Below are positions 37,812 through 46,253 of a DNA stretch of 64,000 nucleotides, piece by piece. The notes beneath the pieces were generated by a model, which saw nothing but the letters and a program-made list of their open reading frames with translations, was not told where the DNA came from and did no database searches. Numbering within the stretch: position 1 is the stretch's first letter; each line of letters opens with the position of its first letter. The position numbers and the translations under genes are program-made. This DNA comes from Mycoplasmatota bacterium (GTDB lineage Bacteria > Bacillota_I > Bacilli_A > RF39 > UBA660): contig JALFCF010000001.1 in NCBI GenBank assembly GCA_022771205.1, forward strand, positions 194,663 through 258,662. Reading direction: 5' to 3'.

Positions 37812-39360
37812 TCCTAGTAGATTAAGTGAAATAATAGCTGTTATAAAAAAATACAGACTAACAAAAGATATTACACCAGAAAATGTTCGTCTAGCGTTAG
37901 AAGAATTAGGCCCAACGTTTGTAAAAATGGGACAAATATTATCTTCAAGAGATGATTTGATACCAAAAGAATTTTGTAATGAATTTCAAAAATTAAAACA
38001 CTCTGTAAAACCTATGCCATATGAAACAGTAGAAGAAATATTAACTAGAGAATATGATTGTCCACCTAGTGAAATCTATCAAGAAATTAATAAAATTCCA
38101 GTGGGATCTGCATCTATCGCACAAGTACATAAAGCAGTGTTGAAAACTGGTGAGGTTGTTGCGATTAAAGTACGAAGAGAAAATATTGAAGAGTTAATGG
38201 AAAGAGATGCAAGATTATTAAAAAAAGTTATTAGTCTTTTACATTTAAATAAAATCTTTGGTGATATTATAAACTTGACTCAAGTAATAGATGAAATGTA
38301 CGACCGAGCTAAAGAAGAAATGAATTTTCACACTGAAAAAAAACATATAGAAGAATTTCGTGAAAATAATAAAGAATTAGTATATCTTAAACCATTAAAG
38401 GTGTTTAATAAGTATTCGACTAATAATATCTTAGTTATGGAATATATTGATGGATTTAATATTTCTGATACAGAAGAGTTAAAAAAAGCTGGATATGACA
38501 TGGATGAGATTGCCGAAAAATTAGCACATAATTACCTAAAACAAGCAATTGATGATGGCTTTTATCATGCAGATCCACATTCAGATAATATCAAGGTGGT
38601 AGAAGGAAAAATTGCTTATTTAGATTTTGGCATGATGGGTAGATTATCAAAAAGAAATAGAAATCTTTTAGAAAAATGTATTATAGCTATTGTAAAAAAT
38701 GATATTAACGAAGTGGCTCATATCTTAACATTACTAGATACATCAAACAACACACCAGATTATATGCAATTAAAGAATGATATCAGAAAAGTTTTAGACA
38801 AAAATAAAACAACAGAGATTATAAATATAGATATCAAAGAGTTTGTAACAGAGATGTTTATTTTATTAAGGCAAAATGAAATAACTCTCCCAAAAGAAAT
38901 TACAATGCTAATAAGAGGAATTGTTGTTTTAGAAGGGACACTAGAAAAGATTAGTCCAAATATTAATTTAATTAATGTATTAGAAAAAAAAGTAGAACCT
39001 CAAGATGTTTTACTTGATAAAGAAAAAGTATCTTCTTTTGCTTTGTCTACAGTAAAGAGTGGAGCTAATTTATTATTACTTCCAAGTGAAGCATTAACAA
39101 CCTTAAAGGGAATTAATAATGGTGAATTACGCTTTAATATTGAACTAACAGATTCTAAACACCAGATTGATAGAATTGAAAAAATTGTGCATTTAGTAAT
39201 TGTCAGTGCATTAGATGTTGCTTTTATCATAGGAACAAGTCAAATAGTAAAGGCAGAAAATACACTTCCTTTTATATTTTATTTATATTTATTTGGTGCA
39301 ATTATTTGTACTTTATGGTTATTATATAAATTAATTATATCTAAATTTAAAAAATTATAG
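37801..39360 (+). CDS. UbiB/AarF/ABC1-family atypical kinase
   Basis: 519 residues. The ABC1 domain has the KxGQ motif region GPTFVKMGQILSSRDDLIP, the A-rich loop GSASIAQVHKA, VAIKVRRE with the catalytic Lys, HADPHSDNI and DFGMMG. Two membrane helices lie at the C-terminus. Family members are ATPases/kinases supporting isoprenoid-quinone metabolism or lipid homeostasis. The overlap with the phasin-like gene indicates joint function. Confidence 0.88.
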   Translation: MKNSPSRLSEIIAVIKKYRLTKDITPENVRLALEELGPTFVKMGQILSSRDDLIPKEFCNEFQKLKHSVKPMPYETVEEILTREYDCPPSEIYQEINKIPVGSASIAQVHKAVLKTGEVVAIKVRRENIEELMERDARLLKKVISLLHLNKIFGDIINLTQVIDEMYDRAKEEMNFHTEKKHIEEFRENNKELVYLKPLKVFNKYSTNNILVMEYIDGFNISDTEELKKAGYDMDEIAEKLAHNYLKQAIDDGFYHADPHSDNIKVVEGKIAYLDFGMMGRLSKRNRNLLEKCIIAIVKNDINEVAHILTLLDTSNNTPDYMQLKNDIRKVLDKNKTTEIINIDIKEFVTEMFILLRQNEITLPKEITMLIRGIVVLEGTLEKISPNINLINVLEKKVEPQDVLLDKEKVSSFALSTVKSGANLLLLPSEALTTLKGINNGELRFNIELTDSKHQIDRIEKIVHLVIVSALDVAFIIGTSQIVKAENTLPFIFYLYLFGAIICTLWLLYKLIISKFKKL

Positions 39361-39385
39361 TCTCGATAAGAGACTTTTTATTTTG
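39359..39385 (+). terminator. Intrinsic terminator after the UbiB-like gene
   Basis: AGTCTC, loop GATAA, GAGACT followed by TTTTATTTT. Confidence 0.82.
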
Positions 39386-39410
39386 TAAAAACAACAAAAT
39401 ATGGTATAAT
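39383..39410 (+). promoter_or_regulatory. Promoter for the gene with an early TGA
   Basis: TTGTAA at 39383-39388, 16-base spacer, TATAAT at 39405-39410 with an extended TG. Confidence 0.6.
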
Positions 39411-39519
39411 ATAAGCATTTTAAGGGGAAAATATGGAGCCTTGAACTAAAAATGATGCTAGTAAAGAAGAATTAGAGGCATCTCTAAATCAATCTTTAGT
39501 AAATTATATAGATAATAAT

Positions 39520-40425
39520 TTGCCAGAATTAGAAGGAAAACTAGAACAAGCAATAGGAATTTATATATTATTAAATTCTATTTTATGCTATGATGACCGT
39601 TATATAAAAAGTAAAAGTTTTAAAGAAATAGAAAAAATAAATAATATAAACGAAGAAAACCCATATTCTGTTTATAGACAGTGGGCTATTATATATCAAA
39701 AATTATTAGATTACTATAATATTAAATCTTCTGTTCATGGGAATTATCACTTATCAACAGTTATATTTATTAATGATGTAATCTATCATACTGACGGTTT
39801 TAACATGGAAGATTTATCAGATGTTGCAAGAACGCATTTTGGATTACGAATTAAAAAATTTAACGTATTAGATATAAAAGATTGGAATATACTAAAAGAG
39901 AGAATAAAAGAAAAAGAGTTAGAAAATAAAATAGATATTGTATATCAAAAACTACATATAAAGACCAAAACAGAAGAAGAACTAGAAACCAGGTTAGAAA
40001 AATTAACGACATATTTAGCAAGTAGAAAAAACTTCAACACAAAACAAGAGATACAAAAAAGAATTAGAATATTGAATTGGTTTTATCAACACTATTCCAG
40101 AACAAACATAGAAAAATATCAATTTACTAAAAAATATGATCATTACTTATTTGATGATTTTCCAAAAGATGCGATAGAAAGTACCTCAATTTATGATTCG
40201 TCAAATGAAAATATTAGGCTGTTAAAGGCATATAAAATAAAGGATATTGGAAATAATATGCACTTTTATATTCAGGGAACAGATGGTTTTCGAGAATATA
40301 ATATTTCAGAAATAGAAGCAAACTTAACAAATGAAATGTGCATTTTAAAGCATCCGATGCAAAGAGAACATTTTTTTGGTCTTGAAAGAATTCAATATTT
40401 AAAAACAAAACGTATAAAACAATAA
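39520..40425 (+). CDS. Hypothetical protein, transglutaminase-like core, N-terminus broken by TGA
   Basis: The best start by SD (AAGGGGAAAAT) is ATG at 39433, but its frame reads Met-Glu-Pro-TGA; the stop at 39442-39444 is in frame with the long ORF, which then stays open to 40425. The first start-like codon after it is TTG at 39520, with no SD. Residues about 45-95 from that TTG resemble a transglutaminase-like fold (YRQWAIIYQKLL, GNYHLSTVIF, DVIYHTDGF), but the position of the catalytic Cys is occupied by other residues. It is either a fresh nonsense mutant or uses a non-standard start. It precedes the CIRCE element of hsp20. Confidence 0.6.
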   Translation: MPELEGKLEQAIGIYILLNSILCYDDRYIKSKSFKEIEKINNINEENPYSVYRQWAIIYQKLLDYYNIKSSVHGNYHLSTVIFINDVIYHTDGFNMEDLSDVARTHFGLRIKKFNVLDIKDWNILKERIKEKELENKIDIVYQKLHIKTKTEEELETRLEKLTTYLASRKNFNTKQEIQKRIRILNWFYQHYSRTNIEKYQFTKKYDHYLFDDFPKDAIESTSIYDSSNENIRLLKAYKIKDIGNNMHFYIQGTDGFREYNISEIEANLTNEMCILKHPMQREHFFGLERIQYLKTKRIKQ

Positions 40426-40443
40426 AAATAAAAAATAATAAAA

Positions 40444-40485
40444 ATAGCACTCTCTATTGACAAGTGCTAAAAATAGTGGTATAAC
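40444..40485 (+). promoter_or_regulatory. CIRCE operator overlapping the hsp20 promoter
   Basis: ATAGCACTC at 40444-40452, spacer TCTATTGAC, AAGTGCTAA at 40462-40470. The -35 TTGACA is at 40457-40462 and the -10 TATAAC at 40480-40485, 17 bases apart. Same layout as clpB and htpG. Confidence 0.9.
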
Positions 40486-40515
40486 ATAATTGTAATCGAA
40501 AGGAAGATGATAAAT

Positions 40516-40911
40516 ATGGATTTAATGCCAAGAAAATTTTATTTAGATGATATTTTTGATGACTTTCTTACAACAAGAAAGGAACAACACATGAAATGTG
40601 ATATCTATGAAAAAGGTGGCGATTATCATATAGAGATGGATATTCCAGGATTCAATAAGGATGAAATTTCAGTTGAAACCAATGATGGATATCTAAAAAT
40701 AACAGCAGAGAAAAAAGCAGAAAATAATGAACAAGATGAGGAGAAAAATTACATTCGTCGTGAAAGAACTTATGGTAAATATGAAAGAAGTTTTTACCTA
40801 GGTGATTTAGATGAAGACAAAATTGATGCATCATTTGAAAATGGAATGTTAAAAATTGTTGTTCCAAAAAAAGAAGAAAAAGATACCAAAAAAGTAATCG
40901 AAATCAAATAA
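40516..40911 (+). CDS. Hsp20/alpha-crystallin small heat-shock protein
   Basis: About 131 residues with a complete alpha-crystallin domain (about 28-118). It starts with KCDIYEKGGDYHIEMDIPG, has RRERTYGKYERSFYLG and ends with the GMLKIVVPK strand. There is a short N-terminal arm (MPRKFYLDDIFDD) and a C-terminal VIEIK that supplies the I-x-I docking motif. ATP-independent holdase; client transfer to the ClpB/DnaK system is expected. I prefer the ATG at 40516 to 40507, which lies too close to AAAGGA. Confidence 0.9.
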   Translation: MDLMPRKFYLDDIFDDFLTTRKEQHMKCDIYEKGGDYHIEMDIPGFNKDEISVETNDGYLKITAEKKAENNEQDEEKNYIRRERTYGKYERSFYLGDLDEDKIDASFENGMLKIVVPKKEEKDTKKVIEIK

Positions 40912-40942
40912 TAAAAAACTCTCTAAATAGAGAGTTTTTTAT
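40912..40942 (+). terminator. Intrinsic terminator after hsp20
   Basis: AAAAAACTCTCT, loop AAAT, AGAGAGTTTTTT. Confidence 0.9.
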
Positions 40943-41000
40943 TTGTATAAAGTTTTCTAAAAACCTTGGATTAAAAAAGGAACAAGAAGCAAGTCTGTAC

Positions 41001-41029
41001 TTGACGAGAGTGTACAAATAGGGTAAGAT
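41001..41029 (+). promoter_or_regulatory. Sigma-A promoter
   Basis: TTGACG at 41001-41006, 17-base spacer, TAAGAT at 41024-41029. A TGTAC inverted element flanks the -35. Confidence 0.6.
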
Positions 41030-41051
41030 AAGCATATAAAGAGGTGATAAT

Positions 41052-41579
41052 GTGATTCTAAAAAAAGGAAGAGTCTTTCCAATGATTTTAACAATTATAT
41101 TAATAATTATTATTATCTATTTATTTGCAACTATTAAGCAACCATACGTCGTATGTAACAAGACTACAACAAATGAATCAGGAATAGAAGTAGATGAAAA
41201 AATACAAGTTACATTAGACGGTAATAACATTAAAAAAATGGATTTGACAAAGACGATAATCCTACCAGAAGAATATTTAAGTGAAGAAGATAATTATTTG
41301 AACGCTATGAAATTTATTCTAAAAGAATCTTACGCTTATCTACCAAAAAAAACAGTGTCAATTAGCCAAGAATCAGATAGAATTATTGCCCATATCGTAG
41401 TAGATGATGATGAGACATTAATATTAAACAATATAGAATTTACAAATAATGATAAATTGGAATTAAAAGTCAATGCCAATACGAAGGCAAAAGATGTAGT
41501 AACGTTAAAAATAAAAGATTCATATTCTGAAGGGGAGTTTATGACACACATGAAAAACAATGGATATTCATGTAATTAA
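41052..41579 (+). CDS. Hypothetical membrane-anchored protein
   Basis: 175 residues. An N-terminal anchor helix (about 8-26) is followed by an extracytoplasmic domain with two Cys residues and alternating beta strands, somewhat like YehR/DUF1307 proteins. Start is GTG at 41052, after GAGGTGATAAT; the overlapping ATG at 41050 is followed directly by a stop. Its stop overlaps the next gene's ATG (TAATG). Confidence 0.65.
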   Translation: MILKKGRVFPMILTIILIIIIIYLFATIKQPYVVCNKTTTNESGIEVDEKIQVTLDGNNIKKMDLTKTIILPEEYLSEEDNYLNAMKFILKESYAYLPKKTVSISQESDRIIAHIVVDDDETLILNNIEFTNNDKLELKVNANTKAKDVVTLKIKDSYSEGEFMTHMKNNGYSCN

Positions 41580-41851
41580 TGTCAGAATATAAAATTGAAG
41601 AGTTATTAAATGCCATAGACTTTGAACAGAATAAATTACAGAAGACAAAGCAAGATTTATTTTTGACGAATTATGAAATAGCAGTACTAAAAAAATATCA
41701 TATTGATTATGATAATTGTAAAACGGCCAAAGAAATTCTACAGAAAGTAGAAAATATCATATCAGATTTGGATGAACTAGAACAAGAAGAACTAGATCAA
41801 GTGGAAATGAGTATTGCTGAAAGAGACTACTATCAAAACACTAATAAATAA
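41579..41851 (+). CDS. Small coiled-coil protein
   Basis: 90 residues, acidic and helical, with no family recognised. It shares one base with the upstream stop codon and ends before a strong terminator, so it forms a two-gene operon with the membrane-anchored protein. Confidence 0.65.
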   Translation: MSEYKIEELLNAIDFEQNKLQKTKQDLFLTNYEIAVLKKYHIDYDNCKTAKEILQKVENIISDLDELEQEELDQVEMSIAERDYYQNTNK

Positions 41852-41868
41852 TACTCAACAAAAGATAT

Positions 41869-41898
41869 GAAAAAGGCTATTATAGCCTTTTTCTTTAA
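41869..41898 (+). terminator. Intrinsic terminator
   Basis: GAAAAAGGCTA, loop TTA, TAGCCTTTTTC. Confidence 0.85.
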
Positions 41899-41912
41899 TT
41901 AAGGAGGAAGCA

Positions 41913-42551
41913 ATGAGTACAATCAATGAAAATGAATGGGACAAAATGTTATTAAAATATAAATTTGCTAAAACTATATTAGAAGCAGAATTAGAAATAT
42001 TACTAAAAGAATATGAATATAGAGCAGGAAATAGCCCAGTAGAACATATAAAATCAAGGTTAAAAAGTGAAAAAAGTATTTTAAAGAAACTAGAAGATAA
42101 AGGATATGACAAAACCGTGGAAAATGTAGAAAAACATATTCACGATATTGTTGGTTTTAGAATAGTATGTTCTTTTCTATCGGATGTTTATGATATTGTT
42201 AACATTATAAAATCTTCTAAAAATTTCAAACTAAAAGGAGAAAATGATTACATTAAAAATCCTAAAGAAACAGGATATAGTAGTTATCATTTAAATATTT
42301 TAGTACCTATCTACTTAGAAGAAAAATTAGAATATGTAGAAGCAGAAATTCAAATAAGGACTGTTGCAATGGATTTTTGGGCATCCCTAGATCACAAATT
42401 ACAATATAAACTACCAGAAGATATTCCTGTATATTTAGAAAGAGAATTATTGTCATGTTCAGATGAAATAAAAATAATGGATTTAAAAATGCAAAATCTA
42501 TATGATATTGTAAAGAAGTATACAGATAAAAAGCAGGAGGATAAAAAATGA
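41913..42551 (+). CDS. relQ: Small alarmone synthetase RelQ/YjbM
   Basis: 212 residues of the RelA/SpoT synthetase type without a hydrolase domain. Recognised parts are the N-terminal helix pair, KSRLKSEKSILKKL, the DIVGFRIVCSF motif, the GYSSYHLNI substrate loop, EIQIRTVAMDFWASLDHKL, and a helical C-terminus that mediates tetramerisation in Bacillus RelQ. It makes (p)ppGpp from ATP and GDP/GTP. RBS AAGGAGGAAGCA precedes the ATG. The next small gene overlaps by four bases (ATGA). Confidence 0.92.
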   Translation: MSTINENEWDKMLLKYKFAKTILEAELEILLKEYEYRAGNSPVEHIKSRLKSEKSILKKLEDKGYDKTVENVEKHIHDIVGFRIVCSFLSDVYDIVNIIKSSKNFKLKGENDYIKNPKETGYSSYHLNILVPIYLEEKLEYVEAEIQIRTVAMDFWASLDHKLQYKLPEDIPVYLERELLSCSDEIKIMDLKMQNLYDIVKKYTDKKQEDKK

Positions 42552-42748
42552 AATATATGATGGACAAAATAAATTTATTAGAAAACAAGAATGCCATCAT
42601 AGAAGGCGCAGAAGAAATTGTTAAATTGTTATTAAAAAGTGAAAAACTAGATGATAGTGAAAAGTTGATGACAATAGAATTAGCAGTTGCAAAACTAAAT
42701 TATGAATTATACCACATTAGCGGGGATTCTCCAGAAAAAAATGCTTAA
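42548..42748 (+). CDS. Small helical protein coupled to relQ
   Basis: 66 residues, helical, no family recognised. RBS AGGAGGATAAAA lies in the relQ end and the ATG overlaps its stop. A terminator follows. Tight coupling suggests a function linked to RelQ, which is inference. Confidence 0.6.
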   Translation: MKYMMDKINLLENKNAIIEGAEEIVKLLLKSEKLDDSEKLMTIELAVAKLNYELYHISGDSPEKNA

Positions 42749-42765
42749 ATAGCATTTTTTCTTTT
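42738..42765 (+). terminator. Intrinsic terminator after relQ operon
   Basis: AAAAATGCT, loop TAAA, AGCATTTTTT. Confidence 0.85.
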
Positions 42766-42805
42766 TTAAAACCATGCTAAAATAAAGTGTGAAAGAAGGG
42801 ATAAG

Positions 42806-43939
42806 ATGATTTATTTAGATTATAGTGCAACAACACCAGTGAATGAAGAAGTATTAAACAGTTATATAGAAACAACAAAAAAAATGATAGGTAATCCTAA
42901 TTCACTACATAAATTAGGGGTAGAAGCTAAAAACTTGATTGATGCAGCCACAAGACAAATAGCAAACATTTTAAAAGTTAAGCCGAATGAAATAGTCTAT
43001 ACCAGTGGAGCCAGTGAAGCTAATAACACCGCTATTAAAGGAATTTGCTTAAAGTATCAAAATCGTGGAAAACATATAATTACAACTCCATTAGAACACT
43101 CATCTATTATTGAACCATTAAACTATTTAAAAAAAGAAGGTTTTGAAGTGGAATATGTTAATTTAGACGAGAATGGAATTATTGACTTAAAAGATTTAGA
43201 AAGAAAAATCCGTAATGATACAATATTAGTCACAATTGCCAGTGTAAATAGTGAAATAGGTATTATTCAACCAATCAAAGAAATAGCACAAATTGTAAAA
43301 AAATATCCCAAAGCATATTTTCATACTGATATAACCCAAAGTTTAGGAAAAGAAAGAATTGACTTAACAAATGTAGATTTAGCTAGCTTTTCTGCTCAAA
43401 AATTTTATGGCATGAAAGGAATAGGGGGATTAATAAAAAAAGAAAATGTAGAAATCGAACCACTAATTCATGGAGGTAAATCAACAACCAAAAATCGAAG
43501 TGGAACACCAGCTACGGCATTAATTGTTTCTACTGCTAAGGCATTACGTTTGGCATATGAAAATATAGAACAAAAAGAAGAACATGTGAAAGAACTTAAT
43601 AATTACTTAAGAGAAGAATTAACAAAAAATAAGATAATAATAAATAGCCCTAGAACAGCTATTCCTAATATACTAAATATTAGTATAGAGAAAATAAAGC
43701 CAGAGACAATACTTCATGCTTTAGAGAAAAAGGAAATCTATATTTCTACTAAAACAGCATGCTCTACCAATAATTTATCGGATGCTGTATACGCTGTTAC
43801 AAAAGATGAAGAAAAAGCAAGTCACAGCCTAAGAATAAGTATATCTTATTTAACTACAAAACAAGAAATAGAGATATTTATAAAAGAACTAGTGAATATA
43901 AGAAATGAGTTGGGTAGTCTATATGATAAAAAAAATTAA
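42806..43939 (+). CDS. Cysteine desulfurase (NifS/IscS class V aminotransferase fold)
   Basis: 377 residues. It has N-terminal LDYSATTP, TSGASEANN, the HTDITQSLGK PLP contact, SAQKFYGMKGIGG with the Schiff-base Lys, and catalytic Cys in KTACSTNN on the flexible loop. It takes sulfur from cysteine for Fe-S clusters, thiamine or tRNA thiolation. No IscU or ThiI neighbour is present. It overlaps the CPHC membrane protein by 17 bases. Confidence 0.9.
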   Translation: MIYLDYSATTPVNEEVLNSYIETTKKMIGNPNSLHKLGVEAKNLIDAATRQIANILKVKPNEIVYTSGASEANNTAIKGICLKYQNRGKHIITTPLEHSSIIEPLNYLKKEGFEVEYVNLDENGIIDLKDLERKIRNDTILVTIASVNSEIGIIQPIKEIAQIVKKYPKAYFHTDITQSLGKERIDLTNVDLASFSAQKFYGMKGIGGLIKKENVEIEPLIHGGKSTTKNRSGTPATALIVSTAKALRLAYENIEQKEEHVKELNNYLREELTKNKIIINSPRTAIPNILNISIEKIKPETILHALEKKEIYISTKTACSTNNLSDAVYAVTKDEEKASHSLRISISYLTTKQEIEIFIKELVNIRNELGSLYDKKN

Positions 43940-44987
43940 GTATATAATCATTATTTTACTAGTTTTTTTGATGGCTCCCAATGTAAATGCTAAAGAGCAA
44001 GTAAATTTATATTTATTTTGGGGTGATGGCTGCCCACATTGTGAGGCTGAACAAAATTATTTAGAAGAATTAGAAGATGAATTTAGAAATTTAAAAATAA
44101 CTAAATATGAAGTTTGGTATAACAGTGAAAATAATCAATTTATGAAACAGATTGCCGCAGAAACGAATGAAAGTTTGACAGGTGTACCAGTAACAATTAT
44201 AGGACAAACAATAATTACTGGATTTTCAGAACCAACTAAACAACAGATTAGAAGGGCAATTAATTATTATAGTGAAAATAAACATGAGGATATGGTAAAA
44301 CAAATTAAAGAAGGCAATTATGAACCGTCAGAAAACATTTCTGATGAAGAGTTTATTAAACAAGAAAAAAAACTAAACAAAAAAACAACAATAAAATTAC
44401 CAATTATTAAAGAATTAAATTTAAAAAATTTTGAATTATCAACAGCAGTACCAATACTTGGTATTTTAGCTGGTCTATCACTACCTATCATATGGTTAAT
44501 CATTACTTTTGGTAGTATGGTAAGCATGCAAAAAAATGAGAAGACAAAACTCAAATTATTATCACTAGGACTAGTACTAATTATAACTGGTAGCGCTATA
44601 GCAGTTTTACTAAATGTAGAATATTTAAACTGGATTTTTAAAGGCTTTATACTACTAATCTTTGTAATATTAATCATAAATAAATTTCAAAATTTCAAAT
44701 TATCCAATACAATGATAAAAGTATTTACTATCTTATTAGCAATTATGATAGGATGGCTTACACCGATTCAATATTGGCAAGTATTAACAGAATTAATTAA
44801 TATGCAAGAAACTTCTATAATAATGAAGATATTGTTTAATGTTTATTATTACTTATCATATTTAATACCATGCATTTTAATATTATTAATTTATTACGCC
44901 ATATGGAAGAAACTATCAGAAAAAAACAGAGAATTAGTACAGGTAACTGTATGGTTAATAACAATTTTAATTATAATATTTGTTTAA
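43923..44987 (+). CDS. Thioredoxin-like domain fused to membrane helices (CPHC motif)
   Basis: About 354 residues. A signal-like N-terminal helix (1-23) precedes a thioredoxin-like domain with the redox motif CPHC at 37-40 and a cis-Pro region (TGVPVTII). About six hydrophobic helices follow (about 165-352), resembling CcdA/DsbD-type electron carriers in a reversed order. I chose the ATG at 43923, which fits the signal helix; an upstream ATG at 43905 gives a short extension. It overlaps the cysteine desulfurase end. Expected role: thiol transfer at the outer membrane face (inference). Confidence 0.75.
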   Translation: MIKKIKYIIIILLVFLMAPNVNAKEQVNLYLFWGDGCPHCEAEQNYLEELEDEFRNLKITKYEVWYNSENNQFMKQIAAETNESLTGVPVTIIGQTIITGFSEPTKQQIRRAINYYSENKHEDMVKQIKEGNYEPSENISDEEFIKQEKKLNKKTTIKLPIIKELNLKNFELSTAVPILGILAGLSLPIIWLIITFGSMVSMQKNEKTKLKLLSLGLVLIITGSAIAVLLNVEYLNWIFKGFILLIFVILIINKFQNFKLSNTMIKVFTILLAIMIGWLTPIQYWQVLTELINMQETSIIMKILFNVYYYLSYLIPCILILLIYYAIWKKLSEKNRELVQVTVWLITILIIIFV

Positions 44988-45025
44988 AATATCAAAGTAA
45001 TATTTACTAAGAAAAGAAACTCGTG

Positions 45026-45031
45026 TATAAT
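45026..45031 (+). promoter_or_regulatory. -10 element for the DUF1292 operon
   Basis: TATAAT preceded by TG, 27 bases before the ATG. Confidence 0.5.
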
Positions 45032-45057
45032 AAAAAATAGAATAGAGAGGTTGCGCT

Positions 45058-45330
45058 ATGGATAATAAAGAAATGGCAGAATTAATAGATATTGATGGTC
45101 TATCTTCAGATGTAGAAATAGTAACATATTTAAACTCAGAAGATAATAAAAGACAATACGTAGTATATACAAAAGAAGAAATTCAAGAACAAACAGGAAA
45201 TCAAGTTATCTACATAGCTAAAATAATTCCAGAAGGTAATGTTTTGAGATTAGAAGAAATTACAGATGATTTAGAATGGATTGATGTTCAACATTTATTA
45301 AAAGCTATTGCTAATGCGCAAGTAAATTAG
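45058..45330 (+). CDS. DUF1292 protein
   Basis: 90 residues, acidic, one compact alpha/beta domain with IVTYLNSEDNKRQYVVYT and a YIAKII strand, as in the DUF1292 (YrzB-like) family. Function unknown. RBS GAGAGGTTGCGCT precedes the ATG. Confidence 0.75.
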   Translation: MDNKEMAELIDIDGLSSDVEIVTYLNSEDNKRQYVVYTKEEIQEQTGNQVIYIAKIIPEGNVLRLEEITDDLEWIDVQHLLKAIANAQVN

Positions 45331-45347
45331 ATAGGGGGTGAGCGCTA

Positions 45348-46241
45348 GTGGATGATGTTTATGAATTTGAAAATAGTGAGTATCGCTTGGCTTCCATGCA
45401 AATAAAAGCTATCGCTTACGACGTTATGACAGGGATTACAAGAAAAAAAGGAGTACTAAAGAATAAAGATATTCCAACAGAAGTATTAAATCGGTTAACA
45501 TTAATTAGTGATAGAATTGTAGAATTAACAGATTCGTTAGAAGAAGAATTACAAAAGTTAGATCAAACAATAGAAAATACAAATGAAAAGCAACTAGAAA
45601 CAACATTAAATAATATGAATCAATCGACGATAGAAGTGAAAGAAACACCAGAAGAACTACCAAAACCAGAGGCAATAATACAAAAAGAATTCAAAGAAGA
45701 AAATAACATAACGCCTCTGCAACAACCTAAGGTAGAAATGAATAATGTTCAAGAAAATGAACCCGTGGAAGAACCACAAAAGATAGATAAAAGCATAACA
45801 ACATCAAAAAGTGGTTTGACAGAAAATCAAGAATCAGAGATTTCACATTCACCAGAAATGAATGAAGTTGAAGAAACAGATTCCCCTATGAATGCAACAA
45901 CAGTACAAGAACCCATAAAAGAATTTGCTAAAAAAAGATTACAAAAAACTACAAAAAGTCTTTCAAAAGCAATTATGGTTAGACCTAATCAATTACAAAA
46001 TCTAAGGAAATCAAGAAGGTTTCAAGAACAATTATTAGCAAAGCAAGGAGTTTTTGAAAAGGCAGATCAAGCAGAAGAAATAATTCCTATAACTCAAGGA
46101 TCACAACAATTACCAGATGAAATAGAAAGACAAATTGAGGATTTGACAGTAAAAGCTAATATCTACTACAACGAAGGAGAGGTAGATAAAGCTCAAGAAC
46201 TATATGATAAAATAAGAAAATTGAATGAGCAGTATCGATAA
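45348..46241 (+). CDS. Hypothetical acidic protein with low-complexity middle
   Basis: 297 residues. The N-terminal 80 and C-terminal 70 residues are helical, while the middle (about 80-200) is Glu/Pro/Thr-rich and probably disordered. No family recognised. Start is GTG at 45348, supported by GGGGGTGAGCGCTA. It follows DUF1292 and precedes a TM-tailed protein by a few bases, forming one operon. Confidence 0.65.
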   Translation: MDDVYEFENSEYRLASMQIKAIAYDVMTGITRKKGVLKNKDIPTEVLNRLTLISDRIVELTDSLEEELQKLDQTIENTNEKQLETTLNNMNQSTIEVKETPEELPKPEAIIQKEFKEENNITPLQQPKVEMNNVQENEPVEEPQKIDKSITTSKSGLTENQESEISHSPEMNEVEETDSPMNATTVQEPIKEFAKKRLQKTTKSLSKAIMVRPNQLQNLRKSRRFQEQLLAKQGVFEKADQAEEIIPITQGSQQLPDEIERQIEDLTVKANIYYNEGEVDKAQELYDKIRKLNEQYR

Positions 46242-46253
46242 GGAGTGATAGAA

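Noticed and set aside
39433-39444. TGA read as tryptophan (genetic code 4) or selenocysteine
   Set aside because: TGA ends genes at 17472, 22957, 25404, 62957 and 63458, followed by promoters, starts or terminators. No SECIS-like hairpin was seen directly after it.
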